Program-made: the position numbers and the translations under genes
The notes under the pieces: model-generated
The model's database searches: none
Told to the model about the DNA's origin: nothing
Seen by the model: only the letters and a program-made list of their open reading frames with translations
NCBI RefSeq assembly: GCF_004348415.1
Contig: NZ_SMKI01000003.1
Location: forward strand, 1-43,783
Length of the DNA: 43,783 bases
Direction of reading: 5' to 3'
Origin: Streptomyces hainanensis
GTDB lineage: Bacteria; Actinomycetota; Actinomycetes; Streptomycetales; Streptomycetaceae
Shown: positions 1-8,040 of the stretch, one piece after another
Numbering within the stretch: position 1 is the stretch's first letter
Layout: every line of letters starts with the position of its first letter

Positions 1-321
1 CCCCTGCCCCTGCCCCTGGTCGTAGCCGGTGCCCGCGCCGCCCCCGTAGCCGTAGCCGTAGCCGTCGTAGGCGTTCGGGTTCGGGGGCGGCGCGTTCGGG
101 TCGGCGACGGGCGCCTGCTGGCCCGTGGGGTAGCCGTAGCCGCCGGCGTAGCCCTGCGCGGCGCCCTGGTCCTGGGGCGTGGCGCCGTAGCCGTAGTCGT
201 ACTCCCCCTGCGCGGGCGGCTGTTGCGGCTCCGTGCCGTAGACGGGACGACCGTACTCGTCGTAGCCGTAGATCTGTCCGGGCTGGCCGAACTGCCCGTA
301 CGGGTCCTGTCGGTCGCTCAC
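1..321 (-). CDS. LCP (LytR-CpsA-Psr) family protein, N-terminal fragment
   Basis: Only the first 107 codons are in the window; the gene runs off the left edge. The start is a GTG preceded by GAAGGG. The visible part is a disordered Tyr/Gly/Gln/Pro-rich cytoplasmic tail with a GYDEYGRPVYG motif, repeated YGYGYG stretches and a run of Gly-Gln pairs at the edge. No membrane helix or catalytic LCP domain is visible, so the call rests on this tail type and on position directly after nadD. In streptomycetes that place is held by an LCP phosphotransferase (S. coelicolor SCO2578, PdtA), which attaches wall glycopolymer to peptidoglycan. It starts 20 bp after the nadD stop and is probably co-transcribed with it. 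Confidence 0.65.
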   Translation of the reverse strand, partial: MSDRQDPYGQFGQPGQIYGYDEYGRPVYGTEPQQPPAQGEYDYGYGATPQDQGAAQGYAGGYGYPTGQQAPVADPNAPPPNPNAYDGYGYGYGGGAGTGYDQGQGQG

Positions 322-341
322 CAGTGCCGCCCTTCAGCCGT

Positions 342-1013
342 TCAGCGCGCCGATTGCCTCGGTCCCTCGGCGTCGTCCTGGGGGTGCCCACCCGTCGGAG
401 CCGGGGGAAGGTCCCGGTAGAGGGCGCGTTTGTTGATGTAGCGCACCACCCCGTCCGGCACCAGATACCAGACCGGATCGCCGCGGGCGACCCGTTCGCG
501 GCAGTCGGTGGACGAGATGGCGAGCGCGGGGACCTCGACCAGCGAGACCCCGCCGCTCGGCAGTCCGGGGTCGGCGAGCGGATGCCCCGGCCTGGTGACA
601 CCGATGAAGTGGGCGAGCGCGAACAACTCCTCGGCGTCCCGCCACCCCAGGATCTGTGCCAGCGCGTCGGCGCCGGTGATGAAGAACAGGTCCGCGTCGG
701 CGTGCTCGGCACGCAGCTCGCGCAGCGTGTCGATGGTGTACGTCTTGCCGCCGCGGTCGATGTCGATGCGGCTGACGGAGAACTGCGGGTTGGACGCCGT
801 GGCGATGACCGTCATCAGATAGCGGTCCTCGGCCGGGGAGACGGACCTGTGGTCCTTCTGCCAGGGCTTGCCGGTGGGCACGAAGACGACCTCGTCGAGG
901 TGGAACAGCGCGGCCACCTCGCTCGCGGCCACGAGGTGCCCGTGATGGACGGGGTCGAACGTGCCGCCCATCACGCCGATGCGCCGCTTGGCACGGGCTA
1001 TCCGCTCTCGCAT
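342..1013 (-). CDS. nadD: Nicotinate-nucleotide adenylyltransferase NadD
   Basis: Transfers AMP from ATP to nicotinate mononucleotide, giving deamido-NAD in the cytoplasmic NAD pathway. The 223-residue protein has the nucleotidyltransferase signature [11 protein letters not shown] near residues 16-26 and the late ISST motif (residues about 167-170) that binds the second phosphate region. A hydrophilic C-terminal tail of about 25 residues looks dispensable. The ATG at 1013 has only a weak ribosome site, but it lies 9 bp after the stop of the small membrane-protein gene, which suggests translational linkage. The order small membrane protein, nadD, LCP gene is usual in streptomycetes. Confidence 0.95.
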   Translation of the reverse strand: MRERIARAKRRIGVMGGTFDPVHHGHLVAASEVAALFHLDEVVFVPTGKPWQKDHRSVSPAEDRYLMTVIATASNPQFSVSRIDIDRGGKTYTIDTLRELRAEHADADLFFITGADALAQILGWRDAEELFALAHFIGVTRPGHPLADPGLPSGGVSLVEVPALAISSTDCRERVARGDPVWYLVPDGVVRYINKRALYRDLPPAPTGGHPQDDAEGPRQSAR

Positions 1014-1022
1014 GGACCGACC

Positions 1023-1184
1023 TTAGCGGTCGCGGTTGAGGCGGGTCGTGATCCAGAGCAGGAGCAGCAGGCCCGCCAGGGCGCCGCCACCGATGGCATA
1101 GGCGTTCAGGGAGTCGTGCTGGCCGCCCTCGTTGGCGAGGCTGACCAGGGCTTCGGCGGCGGGTGAGGCGGAGAGCGTCATCAT
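1023..1184 (-). CDS. Small single-pass membrane protein, 53 residues
   Basis: A short gene with two possible ATG starts (1184 or 1181) and a TAA stop. The product has a polar N-terminal 28 residues, one hydrophobic helix (about residues 31-46, rich in Ala, Gly and Leu, ending LLLLLWITT) and a short basic end RLNRDR, as expected for one N-out/C-in membrane span. Small proteins of this form sit just before nadD in other streptomycetes as far as I recall; no function is known to me. It is divergent from the M48 peptidase gene and probably begins the nadD-LCP transcript. Confidence 0.75.
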   Translation of the reverse strand: MMTLSASPAAEALVSLANEGGQHDSLNAYAIGGGALAGLLLLLWITTRLNRDR

Positions 1185-1329
1185 GGCTGGCCTATCCGGG
1201 AACGTGGCTGACGGCTGAAACGTAGGGTCATCGTAAGCGGACGAGCCGGCCGCGGCCTCTTGCCCCCACCGCTCCGAGTGCGGTGCGCTGGGCCCCGGCG
1301 CGGGCGGCGCAGCACACGGAGGGGGCCCC

Positions 1330-2523
1330 ATGACGGACAACGCCGGCGGAACGGACAGCACGGACGGCATAGCGAGCGACGGCACGACGGACGACGGCAC
1401 CGAGACGGGGGCGCGCGGCGGCGGGCGGCGGAGCTTCCCCGGGATCTCGTCCCGGGCCTACGAACACCCGGCCGACCGCTCGGCGCTGGTGGCGCTGCGC
1501 AAGCTCACCGGTTTCGACACGGTCTTCAGGACACTGAGCGGGATGCTCCCCGAGCGCAGCCTGCGGCTGCTGTTCCTCTCCGACTCGGTGCGGGTGAACG
1601 AGCGGCAGTTCGCGCACCTGCACGAGATGCTGCTCGACGCCTGCCACATCCTGGACCTGGAGCGGATCCCGCCGTTCTACGTCACCCAGGACCCGAACCC
1701 GAACGCGATGTGCATCGGCCTCGACCAGCCGATCATCGTGGTCACCACCGGCCTCGTGGAGCTGCTCGACGAGGACGAGATGCGGGCGGTCGTCGGCCAC
1801 GAGGTCGGGCACGCGCTGTCCGGGCACGCGGTCTACCGCACCATCCTGCTGTTCCTCACCAACCTCGCCGTCCGGGTCGCGTGGATCCCGCTGGGCAGCA
1901 TCGCGATCATGGCGATCGTCACCGCGCTCCGCGAGTGGTTCCGCAAGTCCGAGCTGTCGGCCGACCGGGCCGGGCTGCTGGTCGGTCAGGACGAGGCGGC
2001 GTCGCTGCGCGGGCTGATGAAGCTGGCCGGCGGCAACCACCTGCACGAGATGAACGTGGACGAGTTCCTGAAGCAGGCCGACGAGTACGAGGCGGGCGGC
2101 GACCTGCGGGACTCGGTGCTGAAGATCCTCAACGTGCTGCCGCGCAGCCACCCGTTCGCGGCGGTGCGGGCGGCCGAGCTGCGCCGCTGGGCGGGCGGCC
2201 GCGACCACCAGCGGATCATGGACGGCCACTACCCGCGCCGCGACGGGGACGGCGAGGCGCGGGTCACCGACGCCTTCCGCGAGTCGGCCGGGCACTACAC
2301 GGAGCGCGTGCGGTCCAGCAAGGACCCGCTGATGAGGCTGGTCAACGACGTGGCCGGGGGCGCCGGCGAACTCGGCGGCCGGCTGCGGGACTTCGCCACC
2401 GGGCAGAGCAGGTCCCGGTCCACGGGCAAGGGCGACGCCACCGGCGGCGACACCGGCCGTGACACCGGTGGCGGTGAGGGGCCTAACGGTTCAGCAGCGG
2501 GGCGTGCGCCCGAGGATCGCTGA
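1330..2523 (+). CDS. M48-family metallopeptidase
   Basis: A 397-residue zinc peptidase of the HtpX/Ste24 clan. Zinc ligands are visible as HEVGH (His157 and His161, with Glu158 catalytic) and the downstream Glu208 in SELSAD. A hydrophobic stretch at about residues 168-198, directly after the active site, probably forms one or two membrane helices. The first 35 residues and last 50 residues are polar, Gly/Thr/Asp-rich and probably disordered. The ATG has a strong GGAGG site 7 bases upstream. The gene is divergent from the 53-residue membrane protein gene and convergent with the SCO2583-type gene, which its 3' end overlaps by 41 bp. Members are thought to act in membrane-protein quality control; the substrate here is unknown. 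Confidence 0.88.
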   Translation: MTDNAGGTDSTDGIASDGTTDDGTETGARGGGRRSFPGISSRAYEHPADRSALVALRKLTGFDTVFRTLSGMLPERSLRLLFLSDSVRVNERQFAHLHEMLLDACHILDLERIPPFYVTQDPNPNAMCIGLDQPIIVVTTGLVELLDEDEMRAVVGHEVGHALSGHAVYRTILLFLTNLAVRVAWIPLGSIAIMAIVTALREWFRKSELSADRAGLLVGQDEAASLRGLMKLAGGNHLHEMNVDEFLKQADEYEAGGDLRDSVLKILNVLPRSHPFAAVRAAELRRWAGGRDHQRIMDGHYPRRDGDGEARVTDAFRESAGHYTERVRSSKDPLMRLVNDVAGGAGELGGRLRDFATGQSRSRSTGKGDATGGDTGRDTGGGEGPNGSAAGRAPEDR

Positions 2524-3586
2524 ACGGGGCGTACTCGCCGCACAGCACCGCGCGGCCGCCGTCCAACGCGAACGGGTCGACGGCGGCGGCCGCCGGCGGG
2601 TCCGCCCGCTCGCCCGGCAGCAGCGGGCGCAGCGCGTCCGACGGGTCGGCGGCGCAGTCCATCGGGCCGAGCAGCTGCTCGACCTCGCGCACCAGCACGT
2701 TGCGGTCGCGCAGCTCCTCCTTGCCGAACTGGAGCCGCAGCTGCCGATGCGCGGTGAACACGACGACCGGCGCCGGGGCGCCCTCACCGCCGGTGCCGGC
2801 GGCGCGCAGCGCGTACGCCAGGACGTGGCGGGCGGTGACCTGGAGGGTGTCGTCGTTGGTCTCGACGAAGGTGAAGCCGCCGTCCACCCGCACCTGCAGG
2901 TCGGCCAGTTCGACGGCGTCGGTGTCGAAGCGGATCAGCCAGTCGGTGGGCACCGACTGCAGGCCGTGAGCCTGCGTCGCGTTGTCGAACTGCCGCTGCT
3001 GCTCGGCGCCGAGCAGGTCCCTGACCGGCGTCACCGTGTCCCCCAGCAGCACTTCGGGGGTGAGCCCGCTGGCCACCACGTACTCCTTGGCCAGGGTGAG
3101 CGCGGTGAGCACCTGCTCGCGCGAGAAGTTGTCGGTGGCCCGCGGGTCGGGCAGGTGGACGCCGCCGGCGCCGAGCCCGTAGTCGGCGGCCGGGGTGTCG
3201 GCATAGGCCGCGTCGGCGTCGGCCCCGCCCGGCACCTCGCCGTCCGGCACCAGCACGGTGGTGTCGGCGGACGGCGGGTCGGAGTTGAGCCGGACCGGGG
3301 TGTCGTAGGGGTTGTTGTTCCCGAGGTAGATGGCGGCCGCGAAGGCCAGCAGGATGATCAGCGCCAGGGCGATCCCCTGCCTGGGCACCGTACGGCCGCG
3401 GCCCGGCTCGGGGTCGCGCCGCCGCACGGCCGTCGTGTGGTCCTCGAGGCGCTCCTGCGCCGAGAACTCCTGGAGTCGGGCAGCTCTGACGAACGACTCG
3501 TCGAAGACGGTCGACTGGTATTCCTCGTCCCCGGCTCCCGGGGCGCCCCCGGGTAGTCCTTCTGGAGGGTCTGTGCGCCCGGCCAC
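2483..3586 (-). CDS. SCO2583-family membrane protein
   Basis: A 367-residue protein with a cytoplasmic N-terminal segment, one transmembrane helix at about residues 75-95 (IALALIILLAFAAAIYLG) and an extracytoplasmic domain. Near residues 24-46 it carries a motif (STVFDESFVRAA...SAQER) that recurs in the SCO2584-type protein next door. I know the family from streptomycetes beside nadD/proA but know no biochemical activity. I chose the GTG at 3586 rather than the upstream TTG (3619), because family members begin at AGRxxPPEG and because TACGCT lies exactly six bases before this GTG, as in a leaderless transcript. The 3' end overlaps the convergent M48 gene by 41 bp. Confidence 0.8.
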   Translation of the reverse strand: MAGRTDPPEGLPGGAPGAGDEEYQSTVFDESFVRAARLQEFSAQERLEDHTTAVRRRDPEPGRGRTVPRQGIALALIILLAFAAAIYLGNNNPYDTPVRLNSDPPSADTTVLVPDGEVPGGADADAAYADTPAADYGLGAGGVHLPDPRATDNFSREQVLTALTLAKEYVVASGLTPEVLLGDTVTPVRDLLGAEQQRQFDNATQAHGLQSVPTDWLIRFDTDAVELADLQVRVDGGFTFVETNDDTLQVTARHVLAYALRAAGTGGEGAPAPVVVFTAHRQLRLQFGKEELRDRNVLVREVEQLLGPMDCAADPSDALRPLLPGERADPPAAAAVDPFALDGGRAVLCGEYAPFSDPRAHAPLLNR

Positions 3587-3592
3587 CCGTCC

Positions 3593-3619
3593 AGCGTAAG
3601 TCGCCGAGCGGACGGTCAA
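3593..3619 (-). promoter_or_regulatory. Candidate leaderless promoter of the SCO2583-type gene
   Basis: On the minus strand TTGACC (3619-3614) is followed after 15 bp by TACGCT (3598-3593), six bases before the GTG. The -35 and -10 match the streptomycete HrdB consensus, though the spacer is short. Confidence 0.4.
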
Positions 3620-3678
3620 CAGCCCCAGTCAGCGGGGATTTTGCCGACCCCGCCGGAGTGTGCCGGCGCGCGCGGGCC

Positions 3679-3702
3679 CACCCGGGCGCGTGGCGCCCGG
3701 TG
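3679..3702 (-). terminator. Short GC hairpin after the SCO2584-type gene
   Basis: Arms CGGGCGC and GCGCCCG with a 3-base loop, extended by CAC/GTG past one bulged base. No T-tract. It lies between the two minus-strand membrane-protein genes and may end the upstream transcript. Confidence 0.4.
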
Positions 3703-3737
3703 TGCCGCCCACCGGCCTGGCCCGACGGCGGCCGGCG

Positions 3738-4505
3738 CTACCGGGTTCCGTCCCCGTCGGAGAACTCGGCCTCCACGGTGGTGCCCTCGTCGCCCGGGCC
3801 TTCCGGATCCGTGGGCTCGGTGGGGGCGGGCGGCGTCGGCAGCCGGGAACTCCCGGAGCCGGCGCGCTGGATGGCTATCAGGGCGAAGGCGATCACGCTG
3901 ATCCCCATCACCATGGCGAGCACGCAGGCGACCGGCCGCTGCCAGCGCACCGGGCGCCAGCCGGCGGCGGACTCCGCGTGGGCGGGCCCCGGGCCCACCG
4001 CACCGCCCGAGCCGGGTATCACCACGCCGCCGTAGCCGCCGTCGTAGGGCGGGTAGGGGCCGCCGAACGCCAACTCGTCCTGCTCGGCCTGGTCGTCGTA
4101 CTCGCCGTCCGGCAGGTCGGCGAGGTAACGCGTGTAGTCGGAGCTGTCGAACCGGCCCTCGTCGTCGCCGTCGTCCTCGTCGTCCGGCCCCTCGCCGAGG
4201 AAGCCGGCCTGGCCACCGCCGGGCTCGAACCCGGCGAGGCCGTCCGAGGAGCCGGGATCCAGGTCGGGATCCCGGTAGAACCCGATCTCGCCGCCCGCCT
4301 CGGCCTCCAACTCGGCCTCGGACTCGGCGCGCTCCAGAGCCGCGTACAGGATCCGCTCGGCCGCGGTGGGCTCGTGAACCTCGGCCGCCTCGATGAACGC
4401 CTCGTCCAGCACCACGGAGGCGAACGCCTCGTCGGCGGCCCCCACGTCCTCGCTGTTGGGCCCCTCGCCATTCGGCGACGGAAGGCCCCCCACGTCGTCC
4501 GGCAC
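3738..4505 (-). CDS. SCO2584-family spore-wall protein
   Basis: A 255-residue, very acidic protein. Residues 20-50 hold the motif ASVVLDEAFIEAA...TAAER shared with the SCO2583-type neighbour. A long Asp/Glu/Gly-rich region follows, then a Tyr/Gly/Pro-rich stretch, one membrane helix near residues 190-215 (VACVLAMVMGISVIAFALIAI) and a short Pro/Thr-rich outer tail. The family is linked, as I recall, to the Streptomyces spore-wall synthesising complex, so a scaffold role is likely. The GTG at 4505 is preferred: it gives the usual PDDVGG beginning and has TACGCT six bases upstream. An in-frame ATG at 4547 would add 14 residues and leave only 7 bp after proA. Confidence 0.75.
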   Translation of the reverse strand: MPDDVGGLPSPNGEGPNSEDVGAADEAFASVVLDEAFIEAAEVHEPTAAERILYAALERAESEAELEAEAGGEIGFYRDPDLDPGSSDGLAGFEPGGGQAGFLGEGPDDEDDGDDEGRFDSSDYTRYLADLPDGEYDDQAEQDELAFGGPYPPYDGGYGGVVIPGSGGAVGPGPAHAESAAGWRPVRWQRPVACVLAMVMGISVIAFALIAIQRAGSGSSRLPTPPAPTEPTDPEGPGDEGTTVEAEFSDGDGTR

Positions 4506-4511
4506 AACTCC

Positions 4512-4517
4512 AGCGTA
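4512..4517 (-). promoter_or_regulatory. Candidate -10 box of the SCO2584-type gene
   Basis: TACGCT on the minus strand, six bases before the preferred GTG. The nine bases TACGCTGGA are identical to those before the SCO2583-type GTG. No good -35 box is visible, so the gene may also be read from proA. Confidence 0.3.
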
Positions 4518-4554
4518 GGCCGAATACGCGGCCAGGGGGAGGGCCATCCGGATT

Positions 4555-5838
4555 TCACTCCACGGTGTGACCCTCGCCGGTGATCACATAGCGGGTGGTG
4601 GTCAACTCGGGCAGCCCCATCGGACCCCGGGCGTGCAACTTCTGGGTCGAGATGCCGATCTCCGCGCCGAAGCCGAACCGGGCGCCGTCCGTGAAGCGGG
4701 TGGAGGCGTTGACCATCACGGCCGCCGAGTCCATCAGCGAGACGAACCGCCGGGCCGCGGCGGTGTCCCGGGTGACGATGGCCTCGGTGTGCCCCGAGGT
4801 CCAGCGGCGGATGTGCGCGACGGCCGCGTCCAGGTCGGGCACGACGGCGGCCGCGATGTCGTAACTCAGGTACTCCGTCTCCCAGTCGACGTCGGTGGCC
4901 GGCTCCACCCGGACGCCGGCGCCGGCCCCCGCCTTCTGCCACGCCTCGTCGCCATGCACGGTGACCCCGGCGGCGGTGAGCGCGGCCAGCGCCAGCGGCA
5001 GGAAGCGGTCCGCGACGCCGGCGTGCACCAGCACCGTCTCCGCCGCGTTGCACACGCCGGGGCGCTGCGCCTTGGAGTTGACCAGCAGTTCGACGGCCAT
5101 GTCCAGGTCGGCCAGTTCGTCGACGTAGACGTGGCAGTTGCCGGTGCCGGTCTCGATCACCGGCACCGTGGACTCGGTCACCACGGTCCGGATGAGCGAG
5201 GCGCCGCCGCGCGGGATCAGCACGTCCACCAGGCCGCGCGCCCGCATCAGCTCGTGCACCGACTCCCGGCTCTCGCCCGGCACCAACTGGACGGCGTCGG
5301 CCGGCAGTCCGGCGCCCGCCACGGCGTCCCGCAACACCCCGACCAGGGCCTCGTTGGAGGCGTAGGCGGAGGACGAGCCGCGCAACAGCGCCGCGTTGCC
5401 CGACTTGAGGCAGAGCGCGGCGGCGTCCACCGTGACGTTGGGGCGGCCCTCGTAGATGATGCCGACGACGCCGAGCGGGACGCGGACCTGCCGCAGCTCC
5501 AGCCCGTTCGGCAGGGTCGAACCGCGCACCACCTCGCCCACCGGGTCGGGGAGCGCCACCACGTCGCGCACGTCGGAGGCGATGGCGGCGACCCGCTCCC
5601 GGGTGAGGGTGAGCCGGTCGATCACGGTTTCCGAGGTGCCGGCCGCGCGCGCCCTGGCCACGTCGGCCGCGTTGGCCTCGACCACCTCGGCGGCCCGCGC
5701 CTCCAGCGCGTCCGCGATGGCCAGCAGCGCCCGGTCCCTGACCGTCCGCGGCAGCGGGGCGAGGGCGGCCGCGGCCTCCCTGGCCCGGCGGGCGGCGGCG
5801 AGGACGGGAGAGTCGCTTGCGGGTGCGCTGCTGGTCAT
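4555..5838 (-). CDS. proA: Glutamate-5-semialdehyde dehydrogenase (gamma-glutamyl phosphate reductase)
   Basis: Second step of proline synthesis: NADPH-dependent reduction of gamma-glutamyl phosphate to glutamate semialdehyde in the cytoplasm. The 427-residue protein has the aldehyde-dehydrogenase fold of ProA, with the catalytic cysteine in [10 protein letters not shown], the [12 protein letters not shown] segment, the [14 protein letters not shown] segment and the conserved end [14 protein letters not shown]. The start is the ATG at 5838 (MTSSAPA), giving the normal family length. The partner proB lies upstream on the same strand but is separated by a small conserved gene and a hairpin, so the two are not tightly coupled. 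The SCO2584-type gene follows. Confidence 0.96.
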   Translation of the reverse strand: MTSSAPASDSPVLAAARRAREAAAALAPLPRTVRDRALLAIADALEARAAEVVEANAADVARARAAGTSETVIDRLTLTRERVAAIASDVRDVVALPDPVGEVVRGSTLPNGLELRQVRVPLGVVGIIYEGRPNVTVDAAALCLKSGNAALLRGSSSAYASNEALVGVLRDAVAGAGLPADAVQLVPGESRESVHELMRARGLVDVLIPRGGASLIRTVVTESTVPVIETGTGNCHVYVDELADLDMAVELLVNSKAQRPGVCNAAETVLVHAGVADRFLPLALAALTAAGVTVHGDEAWQKAGAGAGVRVEPATDVDWETEYLSYDIAAAVVPDLDAAVAHIRRWTSGHTEAIVTRDTAAARRFVSLMDSAAVMVNASTRFTDGARFGFGAEIGISTQKLHARGPMGLPELTTTRYVITGEGHTVE

Positions 5839-5898
5839 GCTGTGCAGGGTAGTCGCCCGGGTGCCGGCGGCCGAACGCGTTCCACGGAGCGGTCCCCG

Positions 5899-5920
5899 GC
5901 CGGCCCGGAGGCGGGCCGGC
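5899..5920 (-). terminator. Hairpin terminator between the 134-residue gene and proA
   Basis: Perfect 9-bp arms GCCGGCCCG and CGGGCCGGC with the loop GAGG, starting 8 bp after the stop codon at 5928. No T-tract, as is common in streptomycetes. Confidence 0.55.
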
Positions 5921-5927
5921 GGGCGGG

Positions 5928-6332
5928 CTAGAACGGGTGGACGCCGACCGGCACCGCGGGCGGCGGGCCGTAGCCCTCGGCGATCCGCTGGTGGTACGTC
6001 TCCCGGCTGATGACCTCCAGGCCGACGATCTCCCACGGCGGCAGCTGCGCGGTGCGGCGGTGCTCGCCCCAGAGCCGCAGCGCGACGGCCGCCGCGTCGT
6101 GCAGGTCCCGCGCCTCCTCCCAGTACCTGATCTCGGCGTGGTCCGGGGCGTAGCGGCTGGTGAGCAGGAAGGGGTGGTCGTTCGCCAGCCGTTCGAGGCC
6201 GCGGCGGACGTCCTGCAGCGGCGCGGCGGCGCCGGCCACGCTGAGCGTGATGTGCCACAGCCGGGCGGCGGGCCGCTGGCCGTCCTCCCCCGCCGCCCGG
6301 GTGCCTCCCTGGACGCTGGCCAGTCGCCTCAC
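5928..6332 (-). CDS. Conserved protein of unknown function between proB and proA
   Basis: A 134-residue soluble protein. The GTG start at 6332 is decided by a perfect AGGAGG six bases upstream; the longer in-frame reading upstream is Arg-rich and not protein-like. After a short basic start ([18 protein letters not shown]) comes a compact alpha/beta-looking domain: [10 protein letters not shown], a helix ([18 protein letters not shown]), [19 protein letters not shown], a helix with [15 protein letters not shown], then [15 protein letters not shown] and a Pro-rich end. This beta-alpha-beta pattern could be a small ferredoxin-like domain, but I recognise no named family or active site. I recall similar genes at this place in other streptomycetes. 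Confidence 0.75.
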   Translation of the reverse strand: MRRLASVQGGTRAAGEDGQRPAARLWHITLSVAGAAAPLQDVRRGLERLANDHPFLLTSRYAPDHAEIRYWEEARDLHDAAAVALRLWGEHRRTAQLPPWEIVGLEVISRETYHQRIAEGYGPPPAVPVGVHPF

Positions 6333-6563
6333 CGGCGGCCTCCTGACGTGCTGCTCGTGGTGCCTCGTGTGCCTGTGTGTCTGTGTGCCCGGCTGCCCGG
6401 GTGTCCGGGTGCCTCGTGGTGCTGAGGCGCGCCGCGTGGCGCGGTGCTCGACGCCCCCCGGTGCGCGCCACGCGCGACACGCCCGACACCGCGCGCGGAC
6501 CACGCGGATCGAGTGGACCAGTTCGCGGGACGCGATGGGGGCCGTTTCCCGGAACCTTCGGTG

Positions 6564-6579
6564 GAAAGACTGGTCTTTC
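6564..6579. promoter_or_regulatory. Perfect dyad GAAAGAC-TG-GTCTTTC, operator-like
   Basis: Seven-base arms with a 2-base centre, unusually AT-rich for this genome. The short centre argues against an RNA hairpin and for a dimeric regulator site. It lies about 230 bp before the GTG of the 134-residue gene. Confidence 0.4.
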
Positions 6580-6607
6580 ACAGATCCGGCACCGCTCCGG
6601 TGTCCGT

Positions 6608-6622
6608 CCCGTGTAACACGGG
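6608..6622 (-). terminator. Weak hairpin after proB
   Basis: CCCGTG, a 3-base loop and CACGGG, 24 bp downstream of the proB stop. Short, with no T-tract. Confidence 0.35.
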
Positions 6623-6646
6623 GCCGCCACGGAGTGCCGACGGGTC

Positions 6647-7768
6647 TTATGCCCGCAACAGCACCAGGTCATCGCGGTGGACGACCTCGCGTTCGTAGGC
6701 GGGGCCGAGTTCGCGGGCCAGGTCGTGGGTGGAGCGACCGATCAGCCGGGGGATCTCGCGGGCGTCGAAGTTGACGAGGCCGCGGGCCACCGGGAGCCCC
6801 GACTCGTCGAGCAGTTCGATCGGCTCGCCGGCGGTGAACTCCCCCGACACGCCCGTGATGCCGGCCGGCAGCAGCGAGCTGCCGCGCTCGGTGATGGCGC
6901 GCACGGCGCCCGCGTCCAGGGTGACCGAGCCGCGCGGGGTCGAGGCGTGGGCGAGCCACAGCAGCCGGCCGGCGGAGCGCCGCCCGGTGGGGCGGAAGTA
7001 GGTGCCGACGCCCGCGCCGGAGAGCGCGTCGGCGACCCGGCTCGCGGAGGCGAGGACCACCGGGATGCCGGCGCCGGTGGCGATGGCGGCGGCCTCCACC
7101 TTGGTGACCATGCCGCCGGTGCCGACGCCGGCCCGGCCGGCCCGGCCGATCTCGACGCCGGCCAGGTCCTCGGGCCCCGTGACCTCCGCTATCCGGCTGG
7201 TGCCCGGCTTGGCCGGGTCGCCGTCGTAGAGGCCGTCGACGTCGGAGAGCAGCACCAGCAGGTCGGCCCTGACCAGGTGCGCGACGAGGGCGGCGAGCCG
7301 GTCGTTGTCGCCGAACCGGATCTCGTCGGTGGCGACCGTGTCGTTCTCGTTGACGACCGGGACCACGCCGAGGGTGAACAGCTGGTCGAGGGTGCGGTAC
7401 GCGTTGCGGTAGTGGGCGCGGCGGCTGGTGTCGTCCGAGGTGAGCAGCACCTGGCCGACGCGCCGGCCGTACCGGGCGAAGGAGGCGGTGTAGCGGGCGA
7501 GCAGCAGGCCCTGGCCGACGCTGGCGGCGGCCTGCTGGCGGGGCAGGTCCGAGGGGCGCCGCGCCAGGCCGAGCGGGGCGAGACCGGCGGCGATCGCACC
7601 GGAGGAAACCAGTACGATCTGCCTTCCGTCCTGTTTCACCAGCACATCGACCAGTGCGTCCACCCGGTCGGCGTCCAGTCCTCCGGCCGCGGTGGTCAGC
7701 GAGGATGAACCGATCTTGACGACGATCCTGCGGGCGTCGGAGACGTCCTGCCGTGGTGCCGCTGCCAC
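6647..7768 (-). CDS. proB: Glutamate 5-kinase
   Basis: First step of proline synthesis: ATP-dependent phosphorylation of glutamate, normally feedback-inhibited by proline. The 373-residue protein has an amino-acid-kinase domain ([13 protein letters not shown] at about residues 13-25, [46 protein letters not shown]) and a C-terminal PUA domain from about residue 275. The GTG at 7768 has AGGGG seven bases upstream. An ATG at 7819 would add 17 residues but lacks a ribosome site and directly follows TAGATT (minus strand of 7820-7825), which is more likely a -10 box. The gene is divergent from the membrane transferase gene at 8041. Confidence 0.95.
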   Translation of the reverse strand: MAAAPRQDVSDARRIVVKIGSSSLTTAAGGLDADRVDALVDVLVKQDGRQIVLVSSGAIAAGLAPLGLARRPSDLPRQQAAASVGQGLLLARYTASFARYGRRVGQVLLTSDDTSRRAHYRNAYRTLDQLFTLGVVPVVNENDTVATDEIRFGDNDRLAALVAHLVRADLLVLLSDVDGLYDGDPAKPGTSRIAEVTGPEDLAGVEIGRAGRAGVGTGGMVTKVEAAAIATGAGIPVVLASASRVADALSGAGVGTYFRPTGRRSAGRLLWLAHASTPRGSVTLDAGAVRAITERGSSLLPAGITGVSGEFTAGEPIELLDESGLPVARGLVNFDAREIPRLIGRSTHDLARELGPAYEREVVHRDDLVLLRA

Positions 7769-8040
7769 CGTGGTACCCCTGCGTTCGTTCGTTCCCGGTC
7801 GAATCGACCCCTGGGCCATAATCTACGCGAGCGGCGGCCACGCGCCCCACGCGCGCCCGAAGACCGCCCCGGCGCTCATACAACCGTAACCAGGCGGTTC
7901 ACCGCCTCGCGTTTTCCGGCCGGTCGCGCCCTCGCACGCCGCCGGCCGCTTCCCCGGTACGCGTCCTCGCGCGTTCCCCCGCCCGCGCCCTCGCGCGCGT
8001 GCGCACTCGCATCCGCACCACGTTTCACGGGAGCCCCACC

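Larger units (their letters stand above)
6333..6646. other. Intergenic region between proB and the 134-residue gene
   Basis: This 314-bp gap holds no convincing gene. It contains a short hairpin after proB, a perfect dyad at 6564-6579, and a TG/GTG-rich stretch (about 6353-6420) of lower complexity than its surroundings. A promoter for the 134-residue gene is expected here, but no clear -35/-10 pair was found. Confidence 0.6.

Noticed and set aside
6353..6420. TG-rich stretch as a microsatellite or gene
   Set aside because: The repeats are irregular, and the frame across it reads as His/Thr/Arg filler ahead of a well-supported GTG start.
7769..7819. ATG at 7819 as the proB start
   Set aside because: No ribosome site precedes it, TAGATT abuts it as a likely -10 box, and the GTG at 7768 has a good site and gives the normal N-terminus.
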